Of a stretch of 64,000 nucleotides of DNA, positions 27,061 to 35,037 are shown in pieces. The stretch is from JADGHX01 sp963837755 (lineage in GTDB: Bacteria > Pseudomonadota > Gammaproteobacteria > Steroidobacterales > Steroidobacteraceae). The notes beneath the pieces are model-generated. The model was not told the DNA's origin, did no database searches, and was given only the letters and a program-made list of their open reading frames with translations. Numbering within the stretch: position 1 is the first letter of the stretch; each line of letters starts with the position of its first letter. A program made the translations under genes and the position numbers. The stretch is from positions 1,736,001 through 1,800,000 of the forward strand of contig CAWIOP010000001.1 in assembly GCA_963837755.1 (NCBI GenBank), written 5' to 3'.

Positions 27061-28084
27061 TTACGGGATCGGCGGCAGATTGCGGGCCAGCTCCTCGAAC
27101 CATGCATCCGCGCGCGCATCGCTGGGAGCGCGCCAATCACTGCGTGGGGAGAGTGAGCCCCCGGATCCCACTTTCGGACTATTCGGCAGCGCCGAGCGCT
27201 TGAACTGGCTGGTCTCGAAGACTCGCCTCAGGAATACCTCGAGCCAGCGCCGGATGGTCGGCAGATCGTATTCACGGCGTTCGGCGGGCGGGAGCGCTGC
27301 AGGCCACGCACCGCGTTTCCGATCAGACCAGGCATGCATTGCCAGGAATGCCACTTTGCTCGGGCGGAAACCCAGGCGGCTGGTGTAGTAGAGATTGAAA
27401 TCCTGCAGCTCATAGGGGCCAACGACGGCTTCGGCGGACTGCGGTCCCGCGCCTGCAGCCTGGGGAACGAGCTCGGGGCTGATCCGCGTGGCGAGGATAT
27501 CCAGCAGCACCTGCGCTGCCGGGCCACCCAACTCGCCGCTCGCCGCCGCCCACCGGATGAGATGTTGCACGAGAGTCTTTGGAACCGATGCGTTCACGGC
27601 GTAGTGCGACATGTGATCACCGACGCCGTATGTTGTGTAGCCGAGCGCGAGCTCGGAGAGGTCGCTCGTGCCTACGACGAGACCTCCGTGGAGATTGGCG
27701 AGCCGGAAGAGGTGTGAGGTCCGCTCTCCGGCATGCACGTTCTCGAACGTCACGTCGTACACAGGTTCGCCGCGAACGTATGGATGGCCGATGTCCCGCA
27801 GCATCTGCATGACCGAAGGTCCGATGTCGATCTCCTGCGCCGTCACGCGCAATGCCTGCATCAATCGCCACGCATTGCCTCGCGTGCGTTCGCTCGTGGC
27901 AAGACCGGGAAGTGCGTAGGCCAGAACGTTTGAGCGGGGCAAGCCGAGCTGATCGGCCGCCTTCACGGCGACGATAAGTGCTTGCGTCGAGTCGAGCCCG
28001 CCAGAGACTCCGATGACAGGCTTCCGGATGCCCGTTGCCTCCAGTCGCCGCGCGAGACCGTCACGACGATCAGCCCGCGTCGCC
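27061..28084 (-). pseudogene. nadE: NAD(+) synthetase, synthetase domain only (N-terminally truncated)
   Basis: The frame covers the ATP pyrophosphatase domain of glutamine-dependent NAD synthetase: PP-loop VIGVSGGLDSTQALIV, PGLATSERTRGNAWRLM, GGLVVGTSDLSELALGYTTYG, and the C-terminal TSQFKRSALPNSPKV and LSPRSDWRAPSD. The N-terminal nitrilase-like glutaminase domain (about 300 residues) is missing; the sequence ends at about 28084, overlapping the end of the TIGR03435 gene, with no proper start before the PP-loop. The first start-like codon (GTG at 27966) would omit the PP-loop. A complete copy probably exists elsewhere. Confidence 0.85.
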
Positions 28085-28951
28085 CCGCTTCGTCACCACC
28101 TCTTCCGGCGACTTCAGGCCGACGACGTTGATCACGTCCACGGTCACGGGCCTGGCTTCGACGTGCAGACCGAGCTGCTCTTCCAGTGCTTTCGCCACCG
28201 CAGCCGGATCGGGTGGCTCACCCACTGGCGGCGATTCCCAAGTGGCTTCGTAGTCATAGTTGCCCCGGAGTCCGGTCTGATCAACAACCGGTGCCCGGAA
28301 GACGTTTGTGAAAACCTTCGCGAATTCGCTGAGCGGAAGACCTGTGATGTCAACGTCAAAGTGCGAGAGCCAAAAGAGTGGTTTTGATGGGGGAACGTCT
28401 GTGTTGAGTTTCAACTTCGAGCCCCCGGAGCCGATCAGGAGTACGTAGCCGTCCATCTGCTTTTTCTCCTGCGTGACGATCAGACCGAAATCCTTCGTCA
28501 ACACATCCCTCAGCATCGCGCGGCGCTTCTCGATTGGTGGCGATATCTGCGGGCCATCCGATCTGATGTCGTACGTGGGTTCTCTGCTCCAATCCCTTCC
28601 CACGACCTGCGGCAAGGGCACGCCGTACGCTGCCGCGATCAAGGAACGAAGCGCGACATTGTGCATGAAGATCGTATCGGTGAATGCAAACGCATCACTG
28701 TTCTTCCCGTTCGGCGGCGTGAGCTGAATGGTGACGTTTCGATAGGCAGGCTCGCCTGTGTCCGGCGCTCGTGCCTGGGCGATCGCATGCGGCGAGGTGA
28801 GGACTCCGACTGCGACTGGCGCGGCAATCGTCACGGAGGCGGCCACGGCGATCACCAGCTTCCGGACGCCACTCAGTCTCTCGATCAACCGGATGTTCAT
28901 GATCGCCTCGATCCGTTTCCTGAGAATCCGCGTCACTGACGCCAGAGACAC
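28070..28951 (-). CDS. TIGR03435 (DUF3738) domain protein, split from M56 peptidase
   Basis: Up to 293 residues. After a membrane helix (LVIAVAASVTIAAPVAVGVL) comes the periplasmic TIGR03435 domain: YRNVTIQLTPPNGKN, HNVALRSLIAAAYG, GLPLSEFAKVFTNVF, VVDQTGLRGNYDYEATWE. It follows the M56 peptidase after a one-base break near 28925; removing one T/A there gives KRIEAIMNIRLIERLSG in frame and a single 564-residue M56-TIGR03435 protein, the usual fusion. As written, translation could restart at MNIRLIERL. The domain role is unknown; it may sense or bind an envelope ligand for the peptidase. Confidence 0.8.
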   Translation of the reverse strand: MSLASVTRILRKRIEAIMNIRLIERLSGVRKLVIAVAASVTIAAPVAVGVLTSPHAIAQARAPDTGEPAYRNVTIQLTPPNGKNSDAFAFTDTIFMHNVALRSLIAAAYGVPLPQVVGRDWSREPTYDIRSDGPQISPPIEKRRAMLRDVLTKDFGLIVTQEKKQMDGYVLLIGSGGSKLKLNTDVPPSKPLFWLSHFDVDITGLPLSEFAKVFTNVFRAPVVDQTGLRGNYDYEATWESPPVGEPPDPAAVAKALEEQLGLHVEARPVTVDVINVVGLKSPEEVVTKRGDAG

Positions 28952-29765
28952 ACGGAAGCCGGGACTTCAAGTAGTGCTCGCAAACATTCAGGATGCCTTC
29001 GGCGTAGCTCTCGGGCGCGTGGCCGCCGGCGAGCACGTACTCGTCGCAGGCGCGCTCGCGCTCCTCGACCAGCCGCCTACCGAGCCACCAGGTGAGTGGA
29101 TGAAACCAGAAAAGCGCCTCTACGAGCATGTGAAGCGCGGCTGCAAGGTTGTCCCGCCACGCCACGTGGCAGGCCTCGTGAGCCAGCACGGCGCGCATCT
29201 GCGCGGGAGTTAGGCGCTCTTCCATGCCTTCCGGCAGCAGAAGCACCGGGCGCAGGATTCCGACGACTCCGGGCTCGAGCTGAGAAGAGGAGAACCTCAC
29301 CGGAATGACAAACGCCAGGCTGCTCTCCGTCGACTGGCGCAGCGCGCGATGGACGAGCCTCCACCGGGTGAACCAGCGTGCAGCCACGGCGAGCGTGCCG
29401 AGTGCCCAGAGTATTCCGAGCGCAATCAGCAGCACGTTGCTGGAATCGGCAGCGATAGCGACCTGCTCCACGGCCGTCGGGTCTTTCCCGCCGAACTGCG
29501 CAATCTGCGCTGCCATTTGGGCGGCACTCGAGATGAAAAAAGGCTGCGTTTCGTGTATTGGGCCTGGAGACCATGGGATCTGCGCCCCGACGGCGGTAAG
29601 CAAGGAAAAAGGCATCAGAAACTTCGCGGACGCTGCGAGCCACAGCGAGTAGCGAACCCGCGCGCTGTTCTTGCGTAGAAGGAGCGTCAAGCAGCCCACG
29701 GCCACGGCAAACAGCGTGGATTGCCAGAGATGATTCGCCAGCGCAATCAGGTACGAGCTATTCAC
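28695..29765 (-). CDS. M56 (BlaR1/MecR1-type) membrane metallopeptidase, frameshifted tail
   Basis: Native sequence runs to about 28925 (280 residues): four membrane helices, the zinc motif HEACH (VLAHEACHVAWRDN) and the second Glu-containing helix EERERACDEYVL. BlaR1-type peptidases sense a periplasmic signal and trigger loss of the BlaI repressor. After YLKSRLPCVSGVSDAD the frame shifts and the last about 75 codons are noise. The start overlaps the end of blaI by 8 bases, giving a blaI-M56 operon. Confidence 0.85.
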   Translation of the reverse strand: MNSSYLIALANHLWQSTLFAVAVGCLTLLLRKNSARVRYSLWLAASAKFLMPFSLLTAVGAQIPWSPGPIHETQPFFISSAAQMAAQIAQFGGKDPTAVEQVAIAADSSNVLLIALGILWALGTLAVAARWFTRWRLVHRALRQSTESSLAFVIPVRFSSSQLEPGVVGILRPVLLLPEGMEERLTPAQMRAVLAHEACHVAWRDNLAAALHMLVEALFWFHPLTWWLGRRLVEERERACDEYVLAGGHAPESYAEGILNVCEHYLKSRLPCVSGVSDADSQETDRGDHEHPVDRETEWRPEAGDRRGRLRDDCRASRSRSPHLAACDRPGTSAGHRRACLSKRHHSAHAAEREEQ

Positions 29766-30135
29766 GCTTGCCTTCCTTCTTGAGGGCCTTGCGGGCTTCT
29801 TCCACGTCCTGCAACGTGAGCTGGCCGGACTCGATGAGGTGCGACATCAGCGGAGCGGCGCGCCCGCCAAAAAACGCGAGGAGCTCATCGACGAGCAGGC
29901 GCTGAGTGGCGCCGCGGGTGATCACTGGCTCGTAAATGTCCGCGTTGCTGATTTTCTTTGCGCGACGGACAGCCTGCTTCGCTTCCAGCCGCGTCAGCAT
30001 CGTCTGCACTGTGTTATGGGCGGGGCGGCCCTTCTCGGGGAAGCTTTCCTGTATCTCCCGTACGGAGGCGGCGCCGTGTTTCCACAGCGCCTCCATGATC
30101 CTGAGCTCCAGTCGGCTGAGTCTCTTCTGCGACAT
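29758..30135 (-). CDS. BlaI/MecI/CopY-family repressor
   Basis: 125 residues from MSQKRLSRLEL; another ATG 12 bases upstream sits directly on the AGGAG site, so the downstream start is preferred. Winged-helix domain with LELRIMEALWKHGAASVREI and the recognition helix AHNTVQTMLTRLEAK, then a C-terminal dimerisation domain (LLVDELLAFFGG). BlaI repressors bind TACA-TGTA dyads and are cut or released by the M56 partner, encoded next. It probably represses its own operon through the dyad upstream. Confidence 0.9.
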   Translation of the reverse strand: MSQKRLSRLELRIMEALWKHGAASVREIQESFPEKGRPAHNTVQTMLTRLEAKQAVRRAKKISNADIYEPVITRGATQRLLVDELLAFFGGRAAPLMSHLIESGQLTLQDVEEARKALKKEGKRE

Positions 30136-30150
30136 TTGTCGGTGCATCTC

Positions 30151-30172
30151 CTACATATGTAGAAGAATCTAC
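30151..30172. promoter_or_regulatory. BlaI-type operator
   Basis: CTACATATGTAG (30151-30162) is a perfect palindrome with the TACA/TGTA core bound by BlaI and MecI. It overlaps a second dyad GTAGA-AGAA-TCTAC (30159-30172). The pair lies directly upstream of the repressor start. Confidence 0.7.
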
Positions 30173-30545
30173 GCCGACTGCGGACCGAGTGCAACGCTGC
30201 CCGCCGGCTGGTAATCCAGTAGATCGGCACGGCCTCTGGTACGCCGTCCCCAGTTCGGCCACACGGAGCCGAAGTGAGGGGCAATGAGCCCGACACCGGC
30301 CGGTCGAACCCGGATGTCCGCTTTCCGGCAGCGAGGGGGAGTCTTTCAGTCTGCAGGATGAAGTGCGGCAGACCGAGATCAAAGCATGGCGCCCGCCAAG
30401 GATTCAATGACCCACCTGGCATGCCGAGCTTGTCGAACCATAAGTGGTCGCTGTTTGGCCACGATCGGGGGATGCTCCGCCGCCTGCGTAGCAAGACAAT
30501 TGTGCGAACCGGCACCAACCTGACCAGGCACGTCAGCGAGGCCGA
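30173..30545. other. Intergenic, nothing recognised
   Basis: About 370 bases between the divergent blaI operator and the broken dioxygenase end. It may include the lost 3' part of the TauD gene, but no family motif could be read in any frame. Confidence 0.4.
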
Positions 30546-30958
30546 TCACCGTTGATAGCCACACGGAACATTGTCGCCACCGACTTCCGGCACTTCCTTC
30601 GCATACAGCACCGAGCCCAAGGGCGGCTCTTCGAGGAAGGTCAAGTCGGCATGCCATGCGCCACCGAAATTGACCTCGTCTTGCGACTCTTTGCGGATGT
30701 CGAGAATCTCGGGGTAGCCCTCCAGTGCCTTGACATAGGGGTGCACGTTGAGCGTGCCGAAACGGCGGCCAAAGGCGATCTGTTGTTCCGGCGTCAGCTT
30801 CTGGTTGGGAAAGAACAAAACCAGATGATCGAGAAATGCCTCGTGCACCTGCGCCCATGATCATCGACGGGCTTCGACAAATCGACGCCGCGCACCTCCG
30901 CGCCCAGGGCAGGCGACAAGCGCTTCACTTCAATCGTTTGAGTTCCGTTTGATGCCAT
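30546..30958 (-). pseudogene. TauD/TfdA-type 2-oxoglutarate dioxygenase, broken
   Basis: From ATG 30958: IEVKRLSPALGAEVRGVDLS is the TauD/TfdA N-terminus. The frame breaks near 30868, where one base is missing, and resumes as WAQVHEAFLDHLVLFFPNQ, GRRFGTLNVHPYVKALEG and FGGAWHADLTF with the first two Fe ligands (HxD). It ends at GGDNVPCGYQR, so the distal His ligand and substrate-binding half are lost. The start is 2 bases after the stop of the FAD protein, so both were one operon. Confidence 0.75.
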
Positions 30959-30960
30959 GG

Positions 30961-32439
30961 CTAACCCGCCAGACTCTCGATCAAGCCCGGTATGAGACTC
31001 AATACCTGATGGGTAATGATTGGAACCGCTGGTGTTTCACCGATCTGACCGCGGGTGAGCGGGCCAAGAAAATACAGGCCCGGTACGAGACTTCCATCCG
31101 GGCAGACCGCTTGCCAATGAGCGTTGGTCTCGAGCCCGATCCCCGCCTCGTCCTCACACGCCAGGCCGCCTTCCAGCAGACTTCGAATAATTGGATTGCG
31201 CGACCGACTGGGACGAATCTGCGGACCCGTGCAATTGACGATTGCATTGAAGCTCGCTTGCCTGGGACTTCGGTGCCCACGCGGGCAATACTCGACATCG
31301 AATAGATCGCCGTTCCGGACCACTGATCGAATGCGGCCGGCCGCGACGGTCAATTGACCATGCTTCATCGCGGTCTCGAGAATCGCCCCGGTCTGTGGCG
31401 GCAAGCGAAAGCGATGCGGGTCGTAGACTGATCGCACGTGCCGCAGAAATCGGCGCTTCTCTTCCTTCGGCAGAGGTTTCCACAATTGGCGCGCGGCATT
31501 TCTCACTTCATCGAAAGCGCCGTGCCAGGTGCGCCCCTGTTGGAGCTCGCTTGCGACACTCCTTCTCAGAACTCGCATGATCTGCGCGACACGCGCAGGC
31601 GCCCCGTATTTCGCAACGAACTCCGGCACCGGATCATTGAGGACTTCCCAAAGTGACTTCCCGAGTCCCAGGGGATTCTGACTCTGCGGCATGTAGCCGT
31701 GCCGCGAGAGCGCCGTAACGCGCCCACGGTTTGCACGCCTCAGCAGCGTTGCGACAATGTCGGCCGAAGTGAGACCTGTGCCGATGAGCAAGACGGAGGC
31801 CTTCGGATCGATCGCCTGCAACGCATCGAGATCCCACGGGTCATTGAAAAATTGCGGATCATGCGCGACCGCGTCTTCGATAAATGACGGAGGGCTCGGC
31901 CGCTCATGCCCGGTCGCGACGATGCAACGATCCGCGTCAATACACTCGCCAGATTGAAGCGCGATCCGAAACCGGCTGCCCTTGCGCTCGAGTCCGACTG
32001 CATGTGTATGTATGTGACGAAAGCCTGAACGAATGCGCTTCGATTTCACGGCTTCAAGAAGCTGGGCGCGAACATAATCGCCAAAGTCGGAGCGGCGCGG
32101 ATAGAGAGAGCTGCCCGACACCGCGTCAGGATCCCGATCGATCCGACCCTCGGCTCTTAGCCATGCTTCGAGATCCCCCGGCTGATCGGGATGGACGATG
32201 TGAATCGATGCCGGCGCGTTGATGCGATGGTCCGGATCTGGCGACGAGTGCGCCAAGCCGCCGCCGAGGCGGTCCTTCGGCTCGATGAGGAGAATTTCGA
32301 GCCGTATATTCGGCAGTCGCAACAAGTGAATCGCGCAACAGGTCCCGGAGAATCCCCCACCCACAATAGCGACGACGGGATCGCGAGAGACACTTTTTTC
32401 CAGCGCGCGGGATGCCGCCATTTCCATACGCGCTGTCAT
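30961..32439 (-). CDS. FAD/NAD(P)-binding oxidoreductase (PF13454-like)
   Basis: 492 residues from ATG 32439 (GGAGG upstream). N-terminal FAD fold VVAIVGGGFSGTCCAIHLL, LLIEPKDRLGGGLAHS, NAPASIHIVHPDQPGDLEAWL, second nucleotide fold SVLLIGTGLTSADIVATLL, and C-terminal FLGPLTRGQIGETPAVPII. This matches uncharacterised FAD-NAD(P)-binding proteins of the HpaO/CbrA-like superfamily rather than a named enzyme. It is co-transcribed with a TauD dioxygenase, suggesting a lost or degenerate oxidative pathway. The substrate is unknown. Confidence 0.85.
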   Translation of the reverse strand: MTARMEMAASRALEKSVSRDPVVAIVGGGFSGTCCAIHLLRLPNIRLEILLIEPKDRLGGGLAHSSPDPDHRINAPASIHIVHPDQPGDLEAWLRAEGRIDRDPDAVSGSSLYPRRSDFGDYVRAQLLEAVKSKRIRSGFRHIHTHAVGLERKGSRFRIALQSGECIDADRCIVATGHERPSPPSFIEDAVAHDPQFFNDPWDLDALQAIDPKASVLLIGTGLTSADIVATLLRRANRGRVTALSRHGYMPQSQNPLGLGKSLWEVLNDPVPEFVAKYGAPARVAQIMRVLRRSVASELQQGRTWHGAFDEVRNAARQLWKPLPKEEKRRFLRHVRSVYDPHRFRLPPQTGAILETAMKHGQLTVAAGRIRSVVRNGDLFDVEYCPRGHRSPRQASFNAIVNCTGPQIRPSRSRNPIIRSLLEGGLACEDEAGIGLETNAHWQAVCPDGSLVPGLYFLGPLTRGQIGETPAVPIITHQVLSLIPGLIESLAG

Positions 32440-32575
32440 CCTCGTCGCGTCCTCCAGGCCAAAAGCGGATAGTAAGTTGAAACGCGGCTGTGTGCGAACT
32501 GCAAGTCTCGCCGCGCTCGCTGCGATGGGCACAGCGGCTCAAGCAGCACGTGCGTCGTGCCGTCGCGGTACGGGG

Positions 32576-33736
32576 TCAGGTCCTCAGGAACGGGTAATCC
32601 GTATATCCATGTGCGCCGCCGCCGAAGAATGTGCTGCGATCGGGGACGTTCAGCGGTGCGCCCACATGGAAGCGCTCCACGAGGTCGGGGTTTGCAATGT
32701 AGAGCCGGCCAAAGGCGATCAGGTCCGCGAGATTGTGCTGGCGCGCCTCGAGCGCGAGCTTCAGGTCATAACCGTTGTTGCCGATATACATGCCCGTGTA
32801 TGCGCTGCGCAGAATCTGCAGGTCGAAACCAAACCCGCCAGGGACTGTGCGGGGGCCCTGTGTGACTCCTTCGATCACGTGCAAGTAGGCCAGGGCGAGT
32901 GCGTTGAGTCGCTCGACGACGTAGCTGTACGTGCTTCGGGGATCCTCATCCGGCCCGATGTCATTGACCGGGCTCACCGGGGAAAGCCGAATGCCGACGC
33001 GCCCGGGGCCGCACGCCTTCACCACCGCCCTCGTCACATCGAGCAGGAAGCGCGCTCGGTTCTCGAGCGATCCTCCATAGGCGTCCACACGCTTGTTGGT
33101 GCTATCGCGCAGGAATTGCTCGATGAGGTACCCATTTGCCGCGTGGATTTCGACGCCATCGAAGCCAGCGGCGAGCGCGTTGTGAGCGGCGCGGCCGTAT
33201 TGTTCGACGATCTCCGGAATCTCCTGGGTCTCGAGCGCGCGCGGCGTGACGCATGACTGGAACCCGGTCGCGGTGAAGGCCGTTGCCTGCGGGCGTATCG
33301 CCGACGGGGCAACCGGCATCGCGCCATGCGGCTGCAAAGAAGGATGAGAAATGCGTCCGACGTGCCAGAGTTGGACGAAAACTCGTCCTCCTTTCACATG
33401 AACAGCCTCTGTCACGCGCTGCCATGCCTCCACCTGGGCAGGATCGTAGATGCCCGGCGTGAAGGCGTAGCCACGCCCTTGAGGGGATACGTTGGTTCCT
33501 TCGGTGATGATCAACCCGGCAGAGGCACGCTGTGCGTAGTACTCGGCCATCAACTGCGTAGGCGTACCGTCCTCGCTTGCGCGGCTTCGCGTCAGCGGCG
33601 CCATGACGATGCGGTTCGTGAGGAGATAAGGGCCGAGGTGCACCGGTTCGAACAGGTCGAGGCCCGGGGGTTTCGGGGGCGCCTCGTGCGCACTGGCGGA
33701 GAGACGCGTGGAGGTTTTTGCCACGTCTTCATTCAT
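32576..33736 (-). CDS. NADH:flavin oxidoreductase, Old Yellow Enzyme family
   Basis: 386 residues from ATG 33736, with GGAGGAG upstream; longer in-frame starts lack this. TIM-barrel FMN enzyme: LTNRIVMAPLTRSRA, LIITEGTNVSPQGRGY, VFVQLWHVGRISHP, the substrate-binding His and Asn in VEIHAANGYLIEQFLRDSTN, RVGIRLSP, and phosphate-binding IAFGRLYIANPDL. It should reduce activated alkenes such as enones or N-ethylmaleimide with NAD(P)H. Close to the classical NemA-type group. It stands alone, divergent from the HhH protein. Confidence 0.92.
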   Translation of the reverse strand: MNEDVAKTSTRLSASAHEAPPKPPGLDLFEPVHLGPYLLTNRIVMAPLTRSRASEDGTPTQLMAEYYAQRASAGLIITEGTNVSPQGRGYAFTPGIYDPAQVEAWQRVTEAVHVKGGRVFVQLWHVGRISHPSLQPHGAMPVAPSAIRPQATAFTATGFQSCVTPRALETQEIPEIVEQYGRAAHNALAAGFDGVEIHAANGYLIEQFLRDSTNKRVDAYGGSLENRARFLLDVTRAVVKACGPGRVGIRLSPVSPVNDIGPDEDPRSTYSYVVERLNALALAYLHVIEGVTQGPRTVPGGFGFDLQILRSAYTGMYIGNNGYDLKLALEARQHNLADLIAFGRLYIANPDLVERFHVGAPLNVPDRSTFFGGGAHGYTDYPFLRT

Positions 33737-34052
33737 TCTCGATCTCCTCCGCGGTGAGCCTGCGGCCATCCGGTCGGCAGGTGTCAAGCATCGTGGCACG
33801 CATGGCTCAAGGTTTGGATCCGAAGCGGCGACTGCGCGGATGCGCCTCGGGCGCGATCCACAGGGCCGTGAGGTTGAACCGGTGATATAGCGCCCGCCAT
33901 CTGTACTTCCACGGGTGGGGTCAAGGTCCCGTCCTACGCTTATCTACCTAGCGACCCACGGCTCGACCGAGTACCTCCGACGCGTCGCCCGTGCGACATT
34001 CCGCTGCGTCACTGACAAACGCAATCGGAGCCGTCAGTCGCCCGTGCACGCG

Positions 34053-34964
34053 ATGCCTGCGCAATCGCCGCCGACAACGGTGCAGGTTCGGCGGAACGCC
34101 GAAATTGCCGCGCGCCTGGAGGAAGTCGCGCAGGTCCTGGTCGATCAGGACGCCAATCCGTTTCGCATCGAGGCTTACAGGCGTGCGGCGCGCACCGTTC
34201 GCGAGTGGTCCGGCTCGATTGCGGATCTCGCGATCGAGCAAGGCATTGCGGGTCTCATGGAGCTGCCGGGCATCGGCGAAAGCCTCGCCCGCGCGATTTA
34301 CCAGCTCGTCACCACGGGGCGCCTGCCGATGCTCGAGCGTTTGCGCGGCGAGAGCGACCCGGTCGAGCTCCTCTCGAGTGTGATCGGCGTCGGTCCCAAG
34401 ACGGCGCAACGCCTGCATGATCAGCTCGGCATTCAGACTCTCGAAGAACTCGAGATCGCGGCGCACGATGGGCGACTCAAGCGCCTCGGCATTGGCGATA
34501 AGCGCATCACCGGGATCCGTGACGCGCTCGCAGGCCGCCTGGGGCGAGTGGGTCGCAGAACAGCCATCGACAATGCGCCGCTTCCAGAGATCGCCGAGAT
34601 CCTCGATGTCGATCGGGAGTATCGCGCTCAGGCCGCGCAGGACTCGCTGCCGAAGATTGCACCCAGGCGCTTCAATCCCAAACACGAGTCGTGGTTGCCA
34701 GTGCTTCATGCACGGCGGGGCGATCGGCACTACACCGCGCTTTTCTCGAATACCGCGCGCGCCCATGAGCTGGGTCGCACCCACGACTGGGTGGTGCTCT
34801 ATTTCGACGGTCGTGGCGCCGAACGTCAGTGCACGGTCATCACCGCGGAGCGCGGTCCGATGCGGGGACGGCGCATCGTGCGCGGGCGGGAGAGCGAATG
34901 TCTGCGCCACTACCAGGGAATGGATGGCGACGCTGTCGAGAATCACCGGAAGCCGTTCGCATGA
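34053..34964 (+). CDS. HhH DNA-binding protein resembling the N-terminus of PolX
   Basis: 303 residues from MPAQSPPTTVQVRRNAEIA (earlier in-frame ATG at 33915 lacks family similarity). First comes the 8-kDa-type domain IAARLEEVAQVLVDQDANPFRIEAYRRAA, then helix-hairpin-helix motifs LMELPGIGESLARAIYQLV and VIGVGPKTAQRLHDQLGI, as in family X polymerases. The polymerase palm and PHP domains are absent. Instead there is a 100-residue C-terminal region (HARRGDRHYTALFSNTARAHELGRTHDW ...) common to stand-alone versions. It probably binds gapped or branched DNA. Confidence 0.8.
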   Translation: MPAQSPPTTVQVRRNAEIAARLEEVAQVLVDQDANPFRIEAYRRAARTVREWSGSIADLAIEQGIAGLMELPGIGESLARAIYQLVTTGRLPMLERLRGESDPVELLSSVIGVGPKTAQRLHDQLGIQTLEELEIAAHDGRLKRLGIGDKRITGIRDALAGRLGRVGRRTAIDNAPLPEIAEILDVDREYRAQAAQDSLPKIAPRRFNPKHESWLPVLHARRGDRHYTALFSNTARAHELGRTHDWVVLYFDGRGAERQCTVITAERGPMRGRRIVRGRESECLRHYQGMDGDAVENHRKPFA

Positions 34965-34993
34965 GCCGGCCGGAATTTCATTTGCCCGACAGC

Positions 34994-35037
34994 GCGGCCC
35001 TGACGAGGAGAGGGATTCCTCGTGGCGAACGGGCCGC
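34994..35037. terminator. Nested stem-loop between convergent genes
   Basis: Inner stem ACGAGGA (35003-35009) with TCCTCGT (35017-35023); outer stem GCGGCCC (34994-35000) with GGGCCGC (35031-35037). It lies between the HhH gene and the TonB receptor stop codon and could terminate both. No T tract is present. Confidence 0.55.

Noticed and set aside
26778..27140. Minus-strand 120-codon frame between kinase and nadE
   Set aside because: No motif and no ribosome-binding site, and it overlaps the nadE 3' end.
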